A DNA stretch of 64,000 nt from Heyndrickxia shackletonii (GTDB taxonomy: Bacteria; Bacillota; Bacilli; Bacillales; Bacillaceae_C), in NCBI RefSeq assembly GCF_001420715.1, contig NZ_LJJC01000004.1, positions 3,308,783 to 3,372,782 on the forward strand. Direction: 5' to 3'. Position numbers and translations under genes: made by a program. Positions within the stretch are counted from its first letter, which is position 1. Each line of letters begins with the position of its first letter. This document shows positions 26,800 to 36,165 of the stretch, piece after piece. The notes beneath the pieces are model-generated. The model searched no databases. It was not told the DNA's origin and saw nothing but the letters and a program-made list of their open reading frames with translations.

Positions 26800-27789
26800 A
26801 TGAACCTAGCAACAATCGGGACAAGCTGGATTACTTCCGCTTTTATACAGGCAGCAAAAAAATCTGGAAGATTAAACCTACATTCTGTTTATTCTCGCTC
26901 TCTTGAACAATCAAAGGAATTCGCACGCAAACACCAAGCAGCTAATTTCTACACAGATCTTGATGAGATGCTTACGAACGAAGAAATTGACGTTATTTAT
27001 ATTGCTTCACCAAATTCACTGCATTATCAGCATGCTATCAAATGCTTAGAAGCAAAAAAACATGTTATTTGTGAAAAACCTATTTTTTCAAATACAAAAG
27101 AGTATATTGCTGCATATAGATGTGCAGAAGAAAACAATGTCTTTTTATTTGAAGCAATTCGCAACATCCACACTCCCAATTTTCACTTGCTAGCGAAAGA
27201 ATTACATAAAGTTGGAAAACTGCGTAGTGCTTCTTTAAATTATTTGCAGTACTCATCTAGGTATGATGCTTTTTTAAATGGTGATGTACCAAATGTTTTT
27301 TCTCTTGAATTTTCTGGAGGTGCACTCGTAGATTTAGGCGTTTATCCACTTTTTATGGCGATATCCCTATTCGGAAAACCAAACAAAATTCATTACTTCC
27401 CTGTTAAGTTAAGAAATGGTATTGATGGAAACGGCACTTTGATTCTGCAATATACTGATTTTACTTGTAACATTTTATGCTCGAAAATTTCTCATTCCTA
27501 TCTTCCTTCTGAAATTCACGGAGAAGATGGAACTATCTTGCTTGACATGCCTTCCTGTATCACCAATCTTGAATTTAAAGATCATCGTTCTAAAACCTCT
27601 ACAACCTTTTCTACAGAACAAGTAGAAGATGATATGGTTTACGAAATTAATGACTTTATAAATATAATGGAAACAAACGATATACAGGAATACGATCGAC
27701 TTAAAAGGTTAAGCAATACGGTTCTAGAAATTACCGAAGAAGCTCGCAGGCAAAATAACATTCTTTTTAAATCAGAACAAGAAGGATAA
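26800..27789 (+). CDS. Gfo/Idh/MocA-family NAD(P)-dependent oxidoreductase
   Basis: 329 aa. N-terminal Rossmann domain, with the dinucleotide region degenerate (LATIGTSWITSAF instead of GxGxxG), then ASPNSLHYQHAIKCLEAKKHVICEKP with the diagnostic EKP. The C-terminal alpha/beta domain has GGALVDLGVYPLFMAISLFG. Relatives (for example YulF-like) oxidise sugars or inositol derivatives. The substrate cannot be deduced; no sugar-uptake gene adjoins it. AAGGAG lies in front of the ATG. Confidence 0.85.
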   Translation: MNLATIGTSWITSAFIQAAKKSGRLNLHSVYSRSLEQSKEFARKHQAANFYTDLDEMLTNEEIDVIYIASPNSLHYQHAIKCLEAKKHVICEKPIFSNTKEYIAAYRCAEENNVFLFEAIRNIHTPNFHLLAKELHKVGKLRSASLNYLQYSSRYDAFLNGDVPNVFSLEFSGGALVDLGVYPLFMAISLFGKPNKIHYFPVKLRNGIDGNGTLILQYTDFTCNILCSKISHSYLPSEIHGEDGTILLDMPSCITNLEFKDHRSKTSTTFSTEQVEDDMVYEINDFINIMETNDIQEYDRLKRLSNTVLEITEEARRQNNILFKSEQEG

Positions 27790-27911
27790 CCCTTATTTTC
27801 TAATGTATTTTTTATCTTATTTTCATGATTTCTTTGTTTTTCTTAGAGTAAGATGGACTTGCTAGGGCAGCAGCTAGCAGTAACCTCCTGAAAAAAATAT
27901 TTTCCTCGTTA

Positions 27912-27936
27912 TAACCCGGCAACTTATGCCGGGTTA
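27912..27936 (+). terminator. Terminator in the gap after the oxidoreductase gene
   Basis: TAACCCGGCA/TGCCGGGTTA with a 5-base loop, followed by TTTCG. The gap 27790-28069 holds nothing else firm. Confidence 0.6.
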
Positions 27937-28069
27937 TTTCGTGTAAAAAAATGTTCTTGGATTGATTTGTCCATTTATTTCAATTATGAACATGTATATT
28001 GTCAAAACGAAAAGTAAAACTTAATAATAGGTTTTCATCACATATTCACTATAAAGGGGTTACTTAAAA

Positions 28070-28531
28070 ATGAAGCGATTAGTGTCCATTGGTATAAAAG
28101 GTCTTGCTAGTCTTGTTCTTTTATATGCTATCTTAGGGCTCGGTTATAATATGTCATTTGGCAGAGTTTTATTAATAACAGTGGTTCTTGGCACTATCTC
28201 CTATATTATTGGAGATTTAGTTTTATTGCCATGGTCCAATAATGTAGTAGCAACAGCAGTTGACTTAGGAATTGCATTTGCGGTAATTTGGGGATTAAAT
28301 GCCTACAGTCTCAATTATCATACACTTCTGCTATACTATAGTTCGTTAATTGGTTCGTTAGCAATCGCTGCTTTTGAATATTTTTATCACTTATATTTGT
28401 TAAAAGCATTTATACATGAAAAACAAACCTATTACTATCCTCCATCACGAACAAGATTCCAAATGGAGTCCTCTGAAGAACTACATCCCGAAATAAATAA
28501 GAATGAAAATCGAAATACGGAAAAAGAATAA
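28070..28531 (+). CDS. YndM-family membrane protein (DUF2512)
   Basis: 153 aa with four hydrophobic helices (residues about 5-27, 33-53, 60-80 and 88-110). Characteristic runs are YIIGDLVLLPWSNNVVATAVDLG and IAAFEYFYHLYLLKAF, followed by a polar cytosolic tail. It matches the YndM family of Bacillus, whose function is unknown. It has AAAGGGG upstream and a strong terminator downstream. Confidence 0.8.
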   Translation: MKRLVSIGIKGLASLVLLYAILGLGYNMSFGRVLLITVVLGTISYIIGDLVLLPWSNNVVATAVDLGIAFAVIWGLNAYSLNYHTLLLYYSSLIGSLAIAAFEYFYHLYLLKAFIHEKQTYYYPPSRTRFQMESSEELHPEINKNENRNTEKE

Positions 28532-28533
28532 AA

Positions 28534-28568
28534 AAAGGCTGATTCCCTGAGTAGGGAATCAGCCTTTT
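28534..28568. terminator. Bidirectional terminator between yndM-like gene and ltaS
   Basis: AAAGGCTGATTCCCT/AGGGAATCAGCCTTT, 15-bp stem with a 3-base loop, flanked by A and T runs. Confidence 0.9.
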
Positions 28569-28592
28569 ACTATAGAGCTTCCATATTTCTCA

Positions 28593-30518
28593 TTATTTGT
28601 GATTATAATTATATTTTGACCTATCTACAGGCGTAAATCCTTTTGGTGTATAGAATCGTAAAAGATCTCCATAAACTACCTTATCTGATAACTGTAGTTT
28701 TGTTTGAACCATTTGTTCATCTTTTCTGATCTCATTATTTTTCTCAATTCGTTCACCTGTTTTTGTATCGTAGTACTTTCCATTAATCGAAGTAACAGTT
28801 GGTGTTACAAAACTTCCATTACGGAAAGGAACAACCTGTGAATGCTCCTTAGAAAATAGATCAGTTCCAAATTGGATATAGTCTTTTGTATCAATTCCTA
28901 ATAAATGTTCTAATGTTGGTAAAACATCAATTTCTCCACCATATTGATGCATTACTCCACCTTTTACTCCTGGCACATGAATGATCAATGGAACTCGTTG
29001 TAACTGAGCATTTTCGAATGTATCCACTTTCTTGCCCATTACTTGTGACATTGCTTTATTATGGTTTTCTGAGATTCCATAATGGTCACCGTACATAATA
29101 ATGATTGAATTATTATATAATCCTGATTGCTTCAAATAATCAACAAATCCCTTTACTGCCTCATCCAAATATCTAGCTGTTTGGAAATATCTATCCACCG
29201 AAGGATCACCAGTATTATCTGGACCAATGCTTGCTTCATCACTAGCTATAGGATATGGAAAGTGATTTGATAAAGTAATAAACTTAGCATAAAATGGTTG
29301 TTTCAACGTTTCTAGCAATGGTATTGATTCCTTAAAGAATGGCTTATCTTTTAAACCATAATTTAATACATCATTATCATTCATATCATAGTAACTTGCA
29401 TCAAAGAATTTATCGAAACCAAATGATTTATATGCCTCATCACGGTTCCAGAAAGTTTTATAATTTCCGTGGAACACAGCTGTTGTATATCCTCTTTGAT
29501 CCATAATTGCAGGCATTGCTTGGAACGTATTTAATGCCTTTGTTGTAAGAACAGATCCTTGCGGAAGACCAAACAAGGAGTTTTCTAACATAAACTCTGC
29601 ATCAGATGTCTTACCTTGTCCTGTCTGATGGAAGAAGTTATCAAAATAAAAGGTATTTTTATCTTTTGTAAAAGAATTGATGAATGGAGTAACTTCTTCC
29701 CCATTTAACTTGTAGTTAATTAAAAAGTTTTGGAAAGACTCTAGGTGAATGTAAATAACATTCATGCCTTTTCCTTTTCCGAATAACTTCGGATTAGGTT
29801 CAGCATATTCCGCTTTCACGTAATTTCGTACTTCTGTCATATCACTGCTATCTGCAAATGCTTTTTGTGCAGACGTTTTTGTGTTTTGAATAGCATCGTA
29901 TATCGTAAAATTGTAAGTCCCCAGGTATTTCACCAAATAATTACGGTCAAATGTTCTAGAAAGTAATTCTGGACGATCTTTTTCTGCAAGACCTAAATTC
30001 ACACAAAAAGCCAGAATAGCAACTGCAAAAACAGATAATACTTTTCTGCGACCTAAACGGATAGGCTCAGGCTTCACTAACTTAAAAGCTACCAAAACAA
30101 TAAGGATAATGGTGTCTAAGAAATAAATCGGATCATGCGGCTTCAATAAAGCAAGTACACTACCACCCATGTCTCCAAAGTTTTTTGTTTGAGTAAGCGT
30201 TGGGATTGTAATGAAGTCGCTAAAAAATCTGTAGTAGACAATATTTGCATACAATAAAAACGACAATAAGAAGTTAATAATTATGATCCAAATATATGCT
30301 CTTCTTCCCTTAGCCAATAACGCAAGTCCTAAAAAGAACACCGCTGAACTAATAGGATTAATAAATAATAGAAACTTTTGCAGTGAATTACTAATTCCTA
30401 AATGAAATTCATTAACATACCCCAAATAGGTTTTTAACCAGAATAATATAACGGCTAAAAAGAAAAAACCAAGATGTTTGTTCAATACACTTTGGCATTT
30501 CAATAGCAAGTTTTTCAT
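28593..30518 (-). CDS. ltaS: Lipoteichoic acid synthase (LtaS family)
   Basis: 641 aa. Five N-terminal transmembrane helices (to about residue 190) are followed by an extracellular sulfatase-fold domain. That domain holds the Mn site, YIHLESFQNF, the nucleophilic Thr in HQTGQGKTSDAEF (near 300), and YGDHYGISENHN. It polymerises glycerol phosphate from phosphatidylglycerol onto a glycolipid anchor. B. subtilis has several paralogues (LtaS, YfnI, YqgS, YvgJ); I cannot decide which one this corresponds to. Own promoter region (30519-30900) and terminator. Confidence 0.92.
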   Translation of the reverse strand: MKNLLLKCQSVLNKHLGFFFLAVILFWLKTYLGYVNEFHLGISNSLQKFLLFINPISSAVFFLGLALLAKGRRAYIWIIIINFLLSFLLYANIVYYRFFSDFITIPTLTQTKNFGDMGGSVLALLKPHDPIYFLDTIILIVLVAFKLVKPEPIRLGRRKVLSVFAVAILAFCVNLGLAEKDRPELLSRTFDRNYLVKYLGTYNFTIYDAIQNTKTSAQKAFADSSDMTEVRNYVKAEYAEPNPKLFGKGKGMNVIYIHLESFQNFLINYKLNGEEVTPFINSFTKDKNTFYFDNFFHQTGQGKTSDAEFMLENSLFGLPQGSVLTTKALNTFQAMPAIMDQRGYTTAVFHGNYKTFWNRDEAYKSFGFDKFFDASYYDMNDNDVLNYGLKDKPFFKESIPLLETLKQPFYAKFITLSNHFPYPIASDEASIGPDNTGDPSVDRYFQTARYLDEAVKGFVDYLKQSGLYNNSIIIMYGDHYGISENHNKAMSQVMGKKVDTFENAQLQRVPLIIHVPGVKGGVMHQYGGEIDVLPTLEHLLGIDTKDYIQFGTDLFSKEHSQVVPFRNGSFVTPTVTSINGKYYDTKTGERIEKNNEIRKDEQMVQTKLQLSDKVVYGDLLRFYTPKGFTPVDRSKYNYNHK

Positions 30519-30908
30519 TTTTGCACCTCTTTTATTACAAATCTAAGGTAATTACACTAATCATCCGAACAATTTTAGTGTAAACCAGACTGTGTTTCCT
30601 GCTATTACAGAAAATTACAGAATTAATTATGGCATATAAATACTATAAACATGTTACATTTTTTTTTCAATTAATAAACAAAGAAAAAACCAAAAGAAAA
30701 TCTTTTGTATTTCGACAAAGTCCTGCAACTGGGATATCTCTACGAAACTTTTTAACCTTATCATTTTAATCCGGAAAGGAATATTCGGCAATAGAAAAAT
30801 GAGGTATTTTCATAAAGTATTGATATTTTGACCAAAAATGTGCTGTTTCTGAAACAATATCTCCTATGTTATTTACATATTTTCAAAGCACTGTAGTATT
30901 TGTCCACT
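30519..30908. other. Gene-free AT-rich divergent region
   Basis: About 390 bp between ltaS and the yjcZ-type gene. I see long A/T tracts and no ORF with a ribosome site, no repeat copy and no strong hairpin. Confidence 0.5.
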
Positions 30909-30909
30909 C

Positions 30910-30935
30910 ACATTTGACATTATTCTCATACAGTA
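30910..30935 (+). promoter_or_regulatory. SigmaK-like promoter of the first YjcZ gene
   Basis: AC, 15 bases, then CATACAGTA, matching the CATAnnnTA -10 of sigmaK. It lies 27 bp before the ATG. The same AC-15-CATAnnnTA layout precedes the YjcZ pair at 56.3 kb. Confidence 0.45.
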
Positions 30936-30962
30936 TATTAAAGTTGTAAGGAGGTGAAGGGT

Positions 30963-31070
30963 ATGTCTTATGGCGGAAGTGGAATGGGCGCAGGTTTTGC
31001 GTTAATTGTAGTATTGTTCATTCTCCTAATCATTGTTGGTACTTCTTATGTTGGTGGCGGAATGTATTAA
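30963..31070 (+). CDS. YjcZ-family sporulation miniprotein
   Basis: 35 aa: [26 protein letters not shown] then [10 protein letters not shown] Gly-rich head, one transmembrane helix and a Gly/Tyr tail are diagnostic for the YjcZ family of Bacillus. Too short for standard ORF cut-offs, but AAGGAGGTGA lies seven bases before the ATG. Expected in spores. Two sisters occur at 56.3-56.6 kb. Confidence 0.88.
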   Translation: MSYGGSGMGAGFALIVVLFILLIIVGTSYVGGGMY

Positions 31071-31261
31071 AATCTCCCCTGGTTTTAACTCCTTACCTTT
31101 AATAGGAAGCATTTTTGATGCTTCCTATTTCATTTTTTTTAAACTCTATCCTATTTTAACCGGCTTTTAACCTTTCAATTGGAAAAACCTATCAAATCAT
31201 TTATTCTCCCCGGGTAATGAATAATATTCCTAATTTGGCAAAGAATAATGATTCAGAAGGG

Positions 31262-31444
31262 ATGAATGAATTGAAACATTTCATATTTAATATTTCCAAC
31301 ACCTTTAATGAATTCTTTATACATAACAAGTTAATTATTTCGTATATCGGATTTGGAACTTCTATTGGTATATACGTTTTATTTGTAATGCTCGGCTTGA
31401 TAAAAAAACTAATGGGTAATAAGAATAAAAGTAAATCAGGCTAA
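31262..31444 (+). CDS. Small single-pass membrane protein, uncertain
   Basis: Up to 60 aa: a polar head, a hydrophobic helix (IISYIGFGTSIGIYVLFVMLGLIKKL) and a Lys/Asn-rich tail. The start is unclear: ATG 31262 is only a few bases behind AGAAGGG, and a TTG at 31271 has better spacing. The frame is open from 31217. No family recognised. Confidence 0.4.
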   Translation: MNELKHFIFNISNTFNEFFIHNKLIISYIGFGTSIGIYVLFVMLGLIKKLMGNKNKSKSG

Positions 31445-31639
31445 TTTACTTAACCTTGCAATAGGTTTTGCTTTTCGTCAATGTTTATATATCTTAAGTA
31501 ATCTTGGTGTCGGGGAACTTTTCTTACAAAGTTTGTTCATGTTTAACCTGATAATGGTTGTTAACTTGAATTTCGTATACAAAAGCAACAGGTTAAAATC
31601 GGCTTTTGGATTTTATACAAAGTTTAAGAAAAGGGCCCT

Positions 31640-33811
31640 TTATTTATATAAAAAGCTGATTTTATTATCTTTCCATTCTAATTTTGCGGTAAATTCCTTC
31701 CCATCCTTTTTAAAACCTTTAATGAAATCAGTACTTCCTTCGGTGAGCAGTTTTTTTATATTTGTTTGGGAAATGGATCTGCCTAATATTTTTTTGGATA
31801 TCGCAAAATCACATTTGGAAGTATTGTAATTGGAACATCCAAAAATCTTTCCTTTATCAACGACGTCACCATCACATTTTCTGCATTTTCCTAATTTTGT
31901 TCCGAGCTTTTTGCCGTTTTTAGAAGTTTTATTTTTTTGGAATTCCGTCAAATCGAAATGCTGGAAGTCCCATTCTCCGCTATTTTCTCTAGCATCATTG
32001 ATTAATTTAATTGATAGTTTCTTTGCCTGTTCCATAAAAATATTTGGAGAAGCTTTTCCTTCGCCGATTTCATGCAGTCTTTGTTCCCATTTTGCTGTCA
32101 TTTCAGGCGAAGCTAGTAAACTATCCCCTATTGATTCAATCAATAAAGTACCTTTATTTGTTGCAAATACTTGGTTCTTCTTTACCTCTATATACTTTCT
32201 GTCTTTTAATACACCAATGATTCCTGCACGGGTTGCTTCCGTACCTAATCCTTCCGTTTTATTAAGTACTTTTATAAGCTCTTCATCTTCCAGATGCTTA
32301 CCGGCTGTCTTCATTAGAGTAATTAATTGTCCTTCTGTATATCTTTTCGGTGGCTGTGTTTTTCCGCCTTTTACTTTTATAGCTTTGACTATGCCTTTCT
32401 CTCCTTCTTGCAAAGAAGGTAAATCCTGATCATCCTCTTGATTTTCGTTCTTTTGTTCCGAATTATTTTTATAGATTACTGCTCTCCAGCCTTCTTGAAT
32501 CTGTTCTTTTCCTTTAGAAATAAAGGTTGCCCTATTTTCTACCAATGTGTGAATTGTCGTATAATCGAAGATAGCTTTTTCATAATGAGCTACAATAAGC
32601 CGTTCTACAATGAGCGAATAAATTTTTTCTTCATCCGCTGACATTTTGGTTGGATTTACCACCTGTTCGGTAGGAATTATAGCGTAGTGATCGGTAACCT
32701 TTTTTGCATTCACATATCGAGAATTATTTATTATCGATGTTTTTGGCAGTGGAAAATAATCTTTATATCGTTCAAGCTTACTAAGCTTTTGAAGTATTTC
32801 CGGAAAACTCGCTGCTTCTTCTTTTGTAACAAAGCTTGAATCACTCCGAGGATAAGAAATAATCCCTTTTACATATAATTTTTGAGCAATATCAAGGGTA
32901 TGTTTGGGAGAAAATTTATACAGCTTGTTTGCCGTTGCTTGCAAAGCAGATAAATTAAAGAATAACGGCGGTTGAAATTCCTTTCTTTCCTTTTCAATGG
33001 ATGAAATGATTGCTTCCTTTCCCTTGCAAAACTCAGCAATTTTCTTTGCCATAGACTCATCTTGTAAACGTGTTTCCCCATCTTTGTGCCATTTTCCACT
33101 ATAATTTTTTCCATCCATATGAAAAGTAGCTAGAACTTCCCAAAATGGCTCCGATTTAAAGTTTTCTATTTCCTTTTCCCTTTTCACGATTAATGCAAGT
33201 GTGGGAGTTTGGACTCTACCTGTTGAAAAAACATCGGATATTCCTTTTTTTTGCAAAAGCAGCGTATATGCTCTTGACGCATTCATGCCTACTAACCAGT
33301 CAGCGCAGGCTCTGCTAAGCGCCTCATAATAAATGCTTCTGGTTTCTGATTCTTCTAATAGATTTTCAAATCCGTGAATCACCGATTTAGGAGTTAAGGA
33401 TGAAATCCAGAGACGCTTCATTTTCTTTTGATTATTACATTTTTCCAAGATGATTCGAACTATCGCTTCCCCTTCCCGCTCAGCATCACCAGCAATAATG
33501 ATTTCATCAATGTCCTTGCGATTCACAAATCCTTTAATAATGTTAAATTGTTTCCATTTTGATTTTGTTACTCGATGTTGGAAATGATTTGGGATGATAG
33601 GCAATGTTTCGAGGGACCACTTCTTCCATTTTGGATCATACTCTTCAGGTGGAACTAATTCACAAAGGTGACCAATAGCCCAAGTTAACAACGCTCCATT
33701 CGGAAACCACTGGTTAGGGGAAATTTCCACATAACCATCTTTTTTGGTATAAGAAAACGGAGACGCAAGCTTCAAGCCTTGATCAGGTTTTTCGGCAATA
33801 ATTAATTTCAT
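31640..33811 (-). CDS. topB: DNA topoisomerase III
   Basis: 723 aa type IA topoisomerase. The Toprim domain has EKPDQG and the acidic GDAEREGEAIVR. The active-site tyrosine is in ISYPRSDSSF. The C-terminus has a zinc-finger-like CRKCDGDVV...CSNYNTSKCDFAI followed by a short basic tail. It decatenates replication and recombination intermediates. I start at ATG 33811 (MKLIIAEKP), six bases after GAGGAG; the frame extends to 33832. Confidence 0.94.
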   Translation of the reverse strand: MKLIIAEKPDQGLKLASPFSYTKKDGYVEISPNQWFPNGALLTWAIGHLCELVPPEEYDPKWKKWSLETLPIIPNHFQHRVTKSKWKQFNIIKGFVNRKDIDEIIIAGDAEREGEAIVRIILEKCNNQKKMKRLWISSLTPKSVIHGFENLLEESETRSIYYEALSRACADWLVGMNASRAYTLLLQKKGISDVFSTGRVQTPTLALIVKREKEIENFKSEPFWEVLATFHMDGKNYSGKWHKDGETRLQDESMAKKIAEFCKGKEAIISSIEKERKEFQPPLFFNLSALQATANKLYKFSPKHTLDIAQKLYVKGIISYPRSDSSFVTKEEAASFPEILQKLSKLERYKDYFPLPKTSIINNSRYVNAKKVTDHYAIIPTEQVVNPTKMSADEEKIYSLIVERLIVAHYEKAIFDYTTIHTLVENRATFISKGKEQIQEGWRAVIYKNNSEQKNENQEDDQDLPSLQEGEKGIVKAIKVKGGKTQPPKRYTEGQLITLMKTAGKHLEDEELIKVLNKTEGLGTEATRAGIIGVLKDRKYIEVKKNQVFATNKGTLLIESIGDSLLASPEMTAKWEQRLHEIGEGKASPNIFMEQAKKLSIKLINDARENSGEWDFQHFDLTEFQKNKTSKNGKKLGTKLGKCRKCDGDVVDKGKIFGCSNYNTSKCDFAISKKILGRSISQTNIKKLLTEGSTDFIKGFKKDGKEFTAKLEWKDNKISFLYK

Positions 33812-33873
33812 AAAAAACTCCTCACAAACCAATACAATATAATATATCTATTATACTATTAGCTAATGCAAAA

Positions 33874-33906
33874 AAAAGTATTTGATTTTTTGAATCAAAT
33901 ACTTTT
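33874..33906 (-). terminator. Terminator after pit
   Basis: AAAAGTATTTGATT...AATCAAATACTTTT, perfect long stem with flanking A and T runs. It is located between pit and topB, both on the minus strand. Confidence 0.75.
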
Positions 33907-34018
33907 AGCCGGTTTCAGGGACAGGTTCCCTTATCCTTATTTTTTTCTTAAATTGGCTACTAGGAAAGAATGCCTAATTTTAAATGTATTTTATTTAAAA
34001 AGGGCCTGGCCTTCCGTT

Positions 34019-35017
34019 TCAGAAAAATAATTGGATAATGCCGTAAAAGCAGCCGGCTAGTACTGCTGAGATAGGCAGTGTGATGACCCATGTCATCAAA
34101 ATTCGTTGTGCGGTTCCCCATTTAACTCCCTTTATACGATGGGCAGAGCCTACGCCAAGGATAGATGATGAAATAACATGGGTTGAACTAACTGGTAAAT
34201 GAATATAAGTAGCACCAAAAATAATTAATGCAGATGATAAATCAGCAGCCACTCCGTTAACCGGACGAATCTTCATAATTTTTCCGCCAACTGTTTTGAT
34301 AATCTTCCATCCTCCGATGGATGTACCTAATCCCATTGCCGCAGCACAGGAGAATTGTACCCAGAAAGGGATATCAGTCGATGTTACATAATGATTTGCA
34401 ATCAATGCCATCGTTATAATTCCCATAGATTTTTGGGCATCATTTGTACCATGGGAATAAGATTGAATGGCTGCAGTTGCTATTTGTATCCAACGAAATT
34501 GTTTATTGGTTTTTGCAAGATTACGATTTTTTAAAGTCAACTTAAATATCGTATAAATAATAAAACCTATTACAAATGCGATAATCGGAGAAATAATCAG
34601 GCCTTCAATTATCTTTAAAAAGCCATGGTATTTAATCGAGCCAAATCCCGCAGCAGCAATGGAAGCACCAGCAATTGATCCGATAATAGCATGGGAAGAA
34701 CTGCTCGGTATCCCATAATACCAAGTAATTAAATTCCAAATAATCGCGGAAAATAATGCAGCAAGAATAACTGCCCCACCATTAGGAAGCTGAAATGGAT
34801 CAACGATATCACTTGTAATTGTTTTTGCAACTCCCGTAAAAGTAAGTGCCCCAACAAAGTTCATCACTGCCGCAAGTACTATAGCTTGTCTTGGTTTCAG
34901 CGCCTTCGTTGAAACAGAGGTTGCAATGGTGTTGGCAGTATCGTGAAACCCATTGATAAAATCAAATACAAGTGCACCTATTACAATAAGTGTAGTCAAT
35001 ATTAGGATTGAATTCAT
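34019..35017 (-). CDS. pit: Low-affinity inorganic phosphate transporter (PiT family)
   Basis: 332 aa with about ten membrane helices. Both PiT signature repeats are present: GFHDTANTIATSVSTKALKPRQA near the N-terminus and SHGTNDAQKSMGI in the second half. It imports metal-phosphate complexes using the proton gradient. It starts 14 bp after the DUF47 gene, forming the conserved ykaA-pit operon. Confidence 0.94.
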   Translation of the reverse strand: MNSILILTTLIVIGALVFDFINGFHDTANTIATSVSTKALKPRQAIVLAAVMNFVGALTFTGVAKTITSDIVDPFQLPNGGAVILAALFSAIIWNLITWYYGIPSSSSHAIIGSIAGASIAAAGFGSIKYHGFLKIIEGLIISPIIAFVIGFIIYTIFKLTLKNRNLAKTNKQFRWIQIATAAIQSYSHGTNDAQKSMGIITMALIANHYVTSTDIPFWVQFSCAAAMGLGTSIGGWKIIKTVGGKIMKIRPVNGVAADLSSALIIFGATYIHLPVSSTHVISSSILGVGSAHRIKGVKWGTAQRILMTWVITLPISAVLAGCFYGIIQLFF

Positions 35018-35031
35018 TCGCGCTTTTCCCC

Positions 35032-35652
35032 TTAAGCATTTTTCATGATAATGGTTTCAAGTATATTGGCAACATCCTGACAATAGTCGGAAATTAATTC
35101 AAGATTTTCATAGATTTCTTTATATTGAATGATCGTAATTGGATTCTTCTCATTTTGAAATAACTCTTTTACAGAAGCCCTCAATATATCATCACATTTT
35201 GACTCATAATCTTTAATTTTGACAGCATGGGAATGAATATCAAGCAGCTTTTTCTTTGATAATAGTTGAATAGATTTCGAGATTTCTTGGCAGCTTCCAT
35301 ATAATTCGTTAACAAACTCCTTCATATATACTGTAGGCTGAGTAATCGAATACAATTCCATCAATGATGCGGTATGATCCAGCCCATCTAAAACACAGTC
35401 CAAACGCATAGCAAGCTGAAGAATATCTTCTCGGTCAATTGGAGTAATAAAAGCTTTATGAAGCTCTACAATAATATCGTGAATAAGGGTATCTCCTTTT
35501 GACTCGTAATGTTTCATCGTTGTGGTAAGAGCTTTTAAATCGTCAGCACTCTCAATGGTAAATTCAGTTAAAAACTTTGCACTATCTTCTAGATTGGCAG
35601 TTATATTACTTAGCATCAGTGAAAATTTGTCTTTTTTTTCGATGATTGGCAT
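35032..35652 (-). CDS. ykaA: DUF47-family Pit accessory protein (YkaA-like)
   Basis: 206 aa, all-helical PhoU-like protein. Typical segments are YESKGDTLIHDIIVELHKAFITPIDREDILQLAMRLDCVLDGLDHTA and YENLELISDYCQDVANILE. DUF47 proteins are co-transcribed with pit and are thought to control its activity. Cytosolic. ATG 35652 behind GGAGG. Confidence 0.9.
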   Translation of the reverse strand: MPIIEKKDKFSLMLSNITANLEDSAKFLTEFTIESADDLKALTTTMKHYESKGDTLIHDIIVELHKAFITPIDREDILQLAMRLDCVLDGLDHTASLMELYSITQPTVYMKEFVNELYGSCQEISKSIQLLSKKKLLDIHSHAVKIKDYESKCDDILRASVKELFQNEKNPITIIQYKEIYENLELISDYCQDVANILETIIMKNA

Positions 35653-36095
35653 TGATATTCCTCCAAAAATTGAATTCTAGTGATGGCTCTTGTCTTCCCC
35701 ATAAGAATTGATGAAATTATTAAGATAAGATGCCCAGACAGTTTACTGTTATAACATTTTACACAAAAAGCGAAAAGAAGCCATTTGTATAAAAACAGCA
35801 TCTATTAAAAATATCACCTTCATCATTTTAAATGATTTTTATCAGATGGGAATATGTTTCGACAAAAATTTACGAAATCTTTACAAAAGAAATGTAGAAT
35901 ATTCAAATAAATTTAACATTTATATGGAATAATTAATTAATTTGTCTTCTGAAAACTAAAATAATTTACAGGTTTCTTCTATATAAATAGGGATTGTTAG
36001 AGTACATGCTTAATCTCTTCTATTTTGTTCGTAATCTCGTCAAACCGGTGCTAAATCTTGCGAATCAGCACTTTAGTCCTATCTACTTCAAATAA
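35653..36095. other. Gene-free region between the ykaA-pit and fru operons
   Basis: About 440 bp, AT-rich. Two TTTAC(G/A) hexamers five bases apart near 35869-35886 faintly recall PhoP boxes, but they are not convincing. A weak inverted repeat, GTGCT...AGCAC, is seen near 36048-36073. No ORF with a good ribosome site. Confidence 0.4.
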
Positions 36096-36125
36096 AAAAG
36101 CCACAGACCGAATACTGTGACCTTT
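36096..36125 (-). terminator. Terminator after fruA
   Basis: AAAGGTCACAG/CTGTGGCTTTTTT stem on the minus strand. Confidence 0.8.
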
Positions 36126-36165
36126 TACCTAACTCTTGATAACACCTTAATTTTGCTGGATAAAT

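Noticed and set aside
27840-27895. Possible ninth copy of the dispersed repeat (CTTGCTAGGGCAGCAGCTAGC)
   Set aside because: Similarity is limited to about 20 bases with a palindromic bias; it lacks the GTGAAATT and GGAGGAG blocks.
31830-32429. 199-codon plus-strand frame within topB
   Set aside because: Antisense shadow of a highly conserved enzyme gene; Ser/Phe/Pro-rich composition is typical of reverse-strand frames.
35869-35886. Possible PhoP boxes upstream of ykaA-pit
   Set aside because: Only two weak TTTAC(G/A) hexamers with imperfect spacing and orientation; pit-type genes are not usually Pho-regulated in Bacillus.
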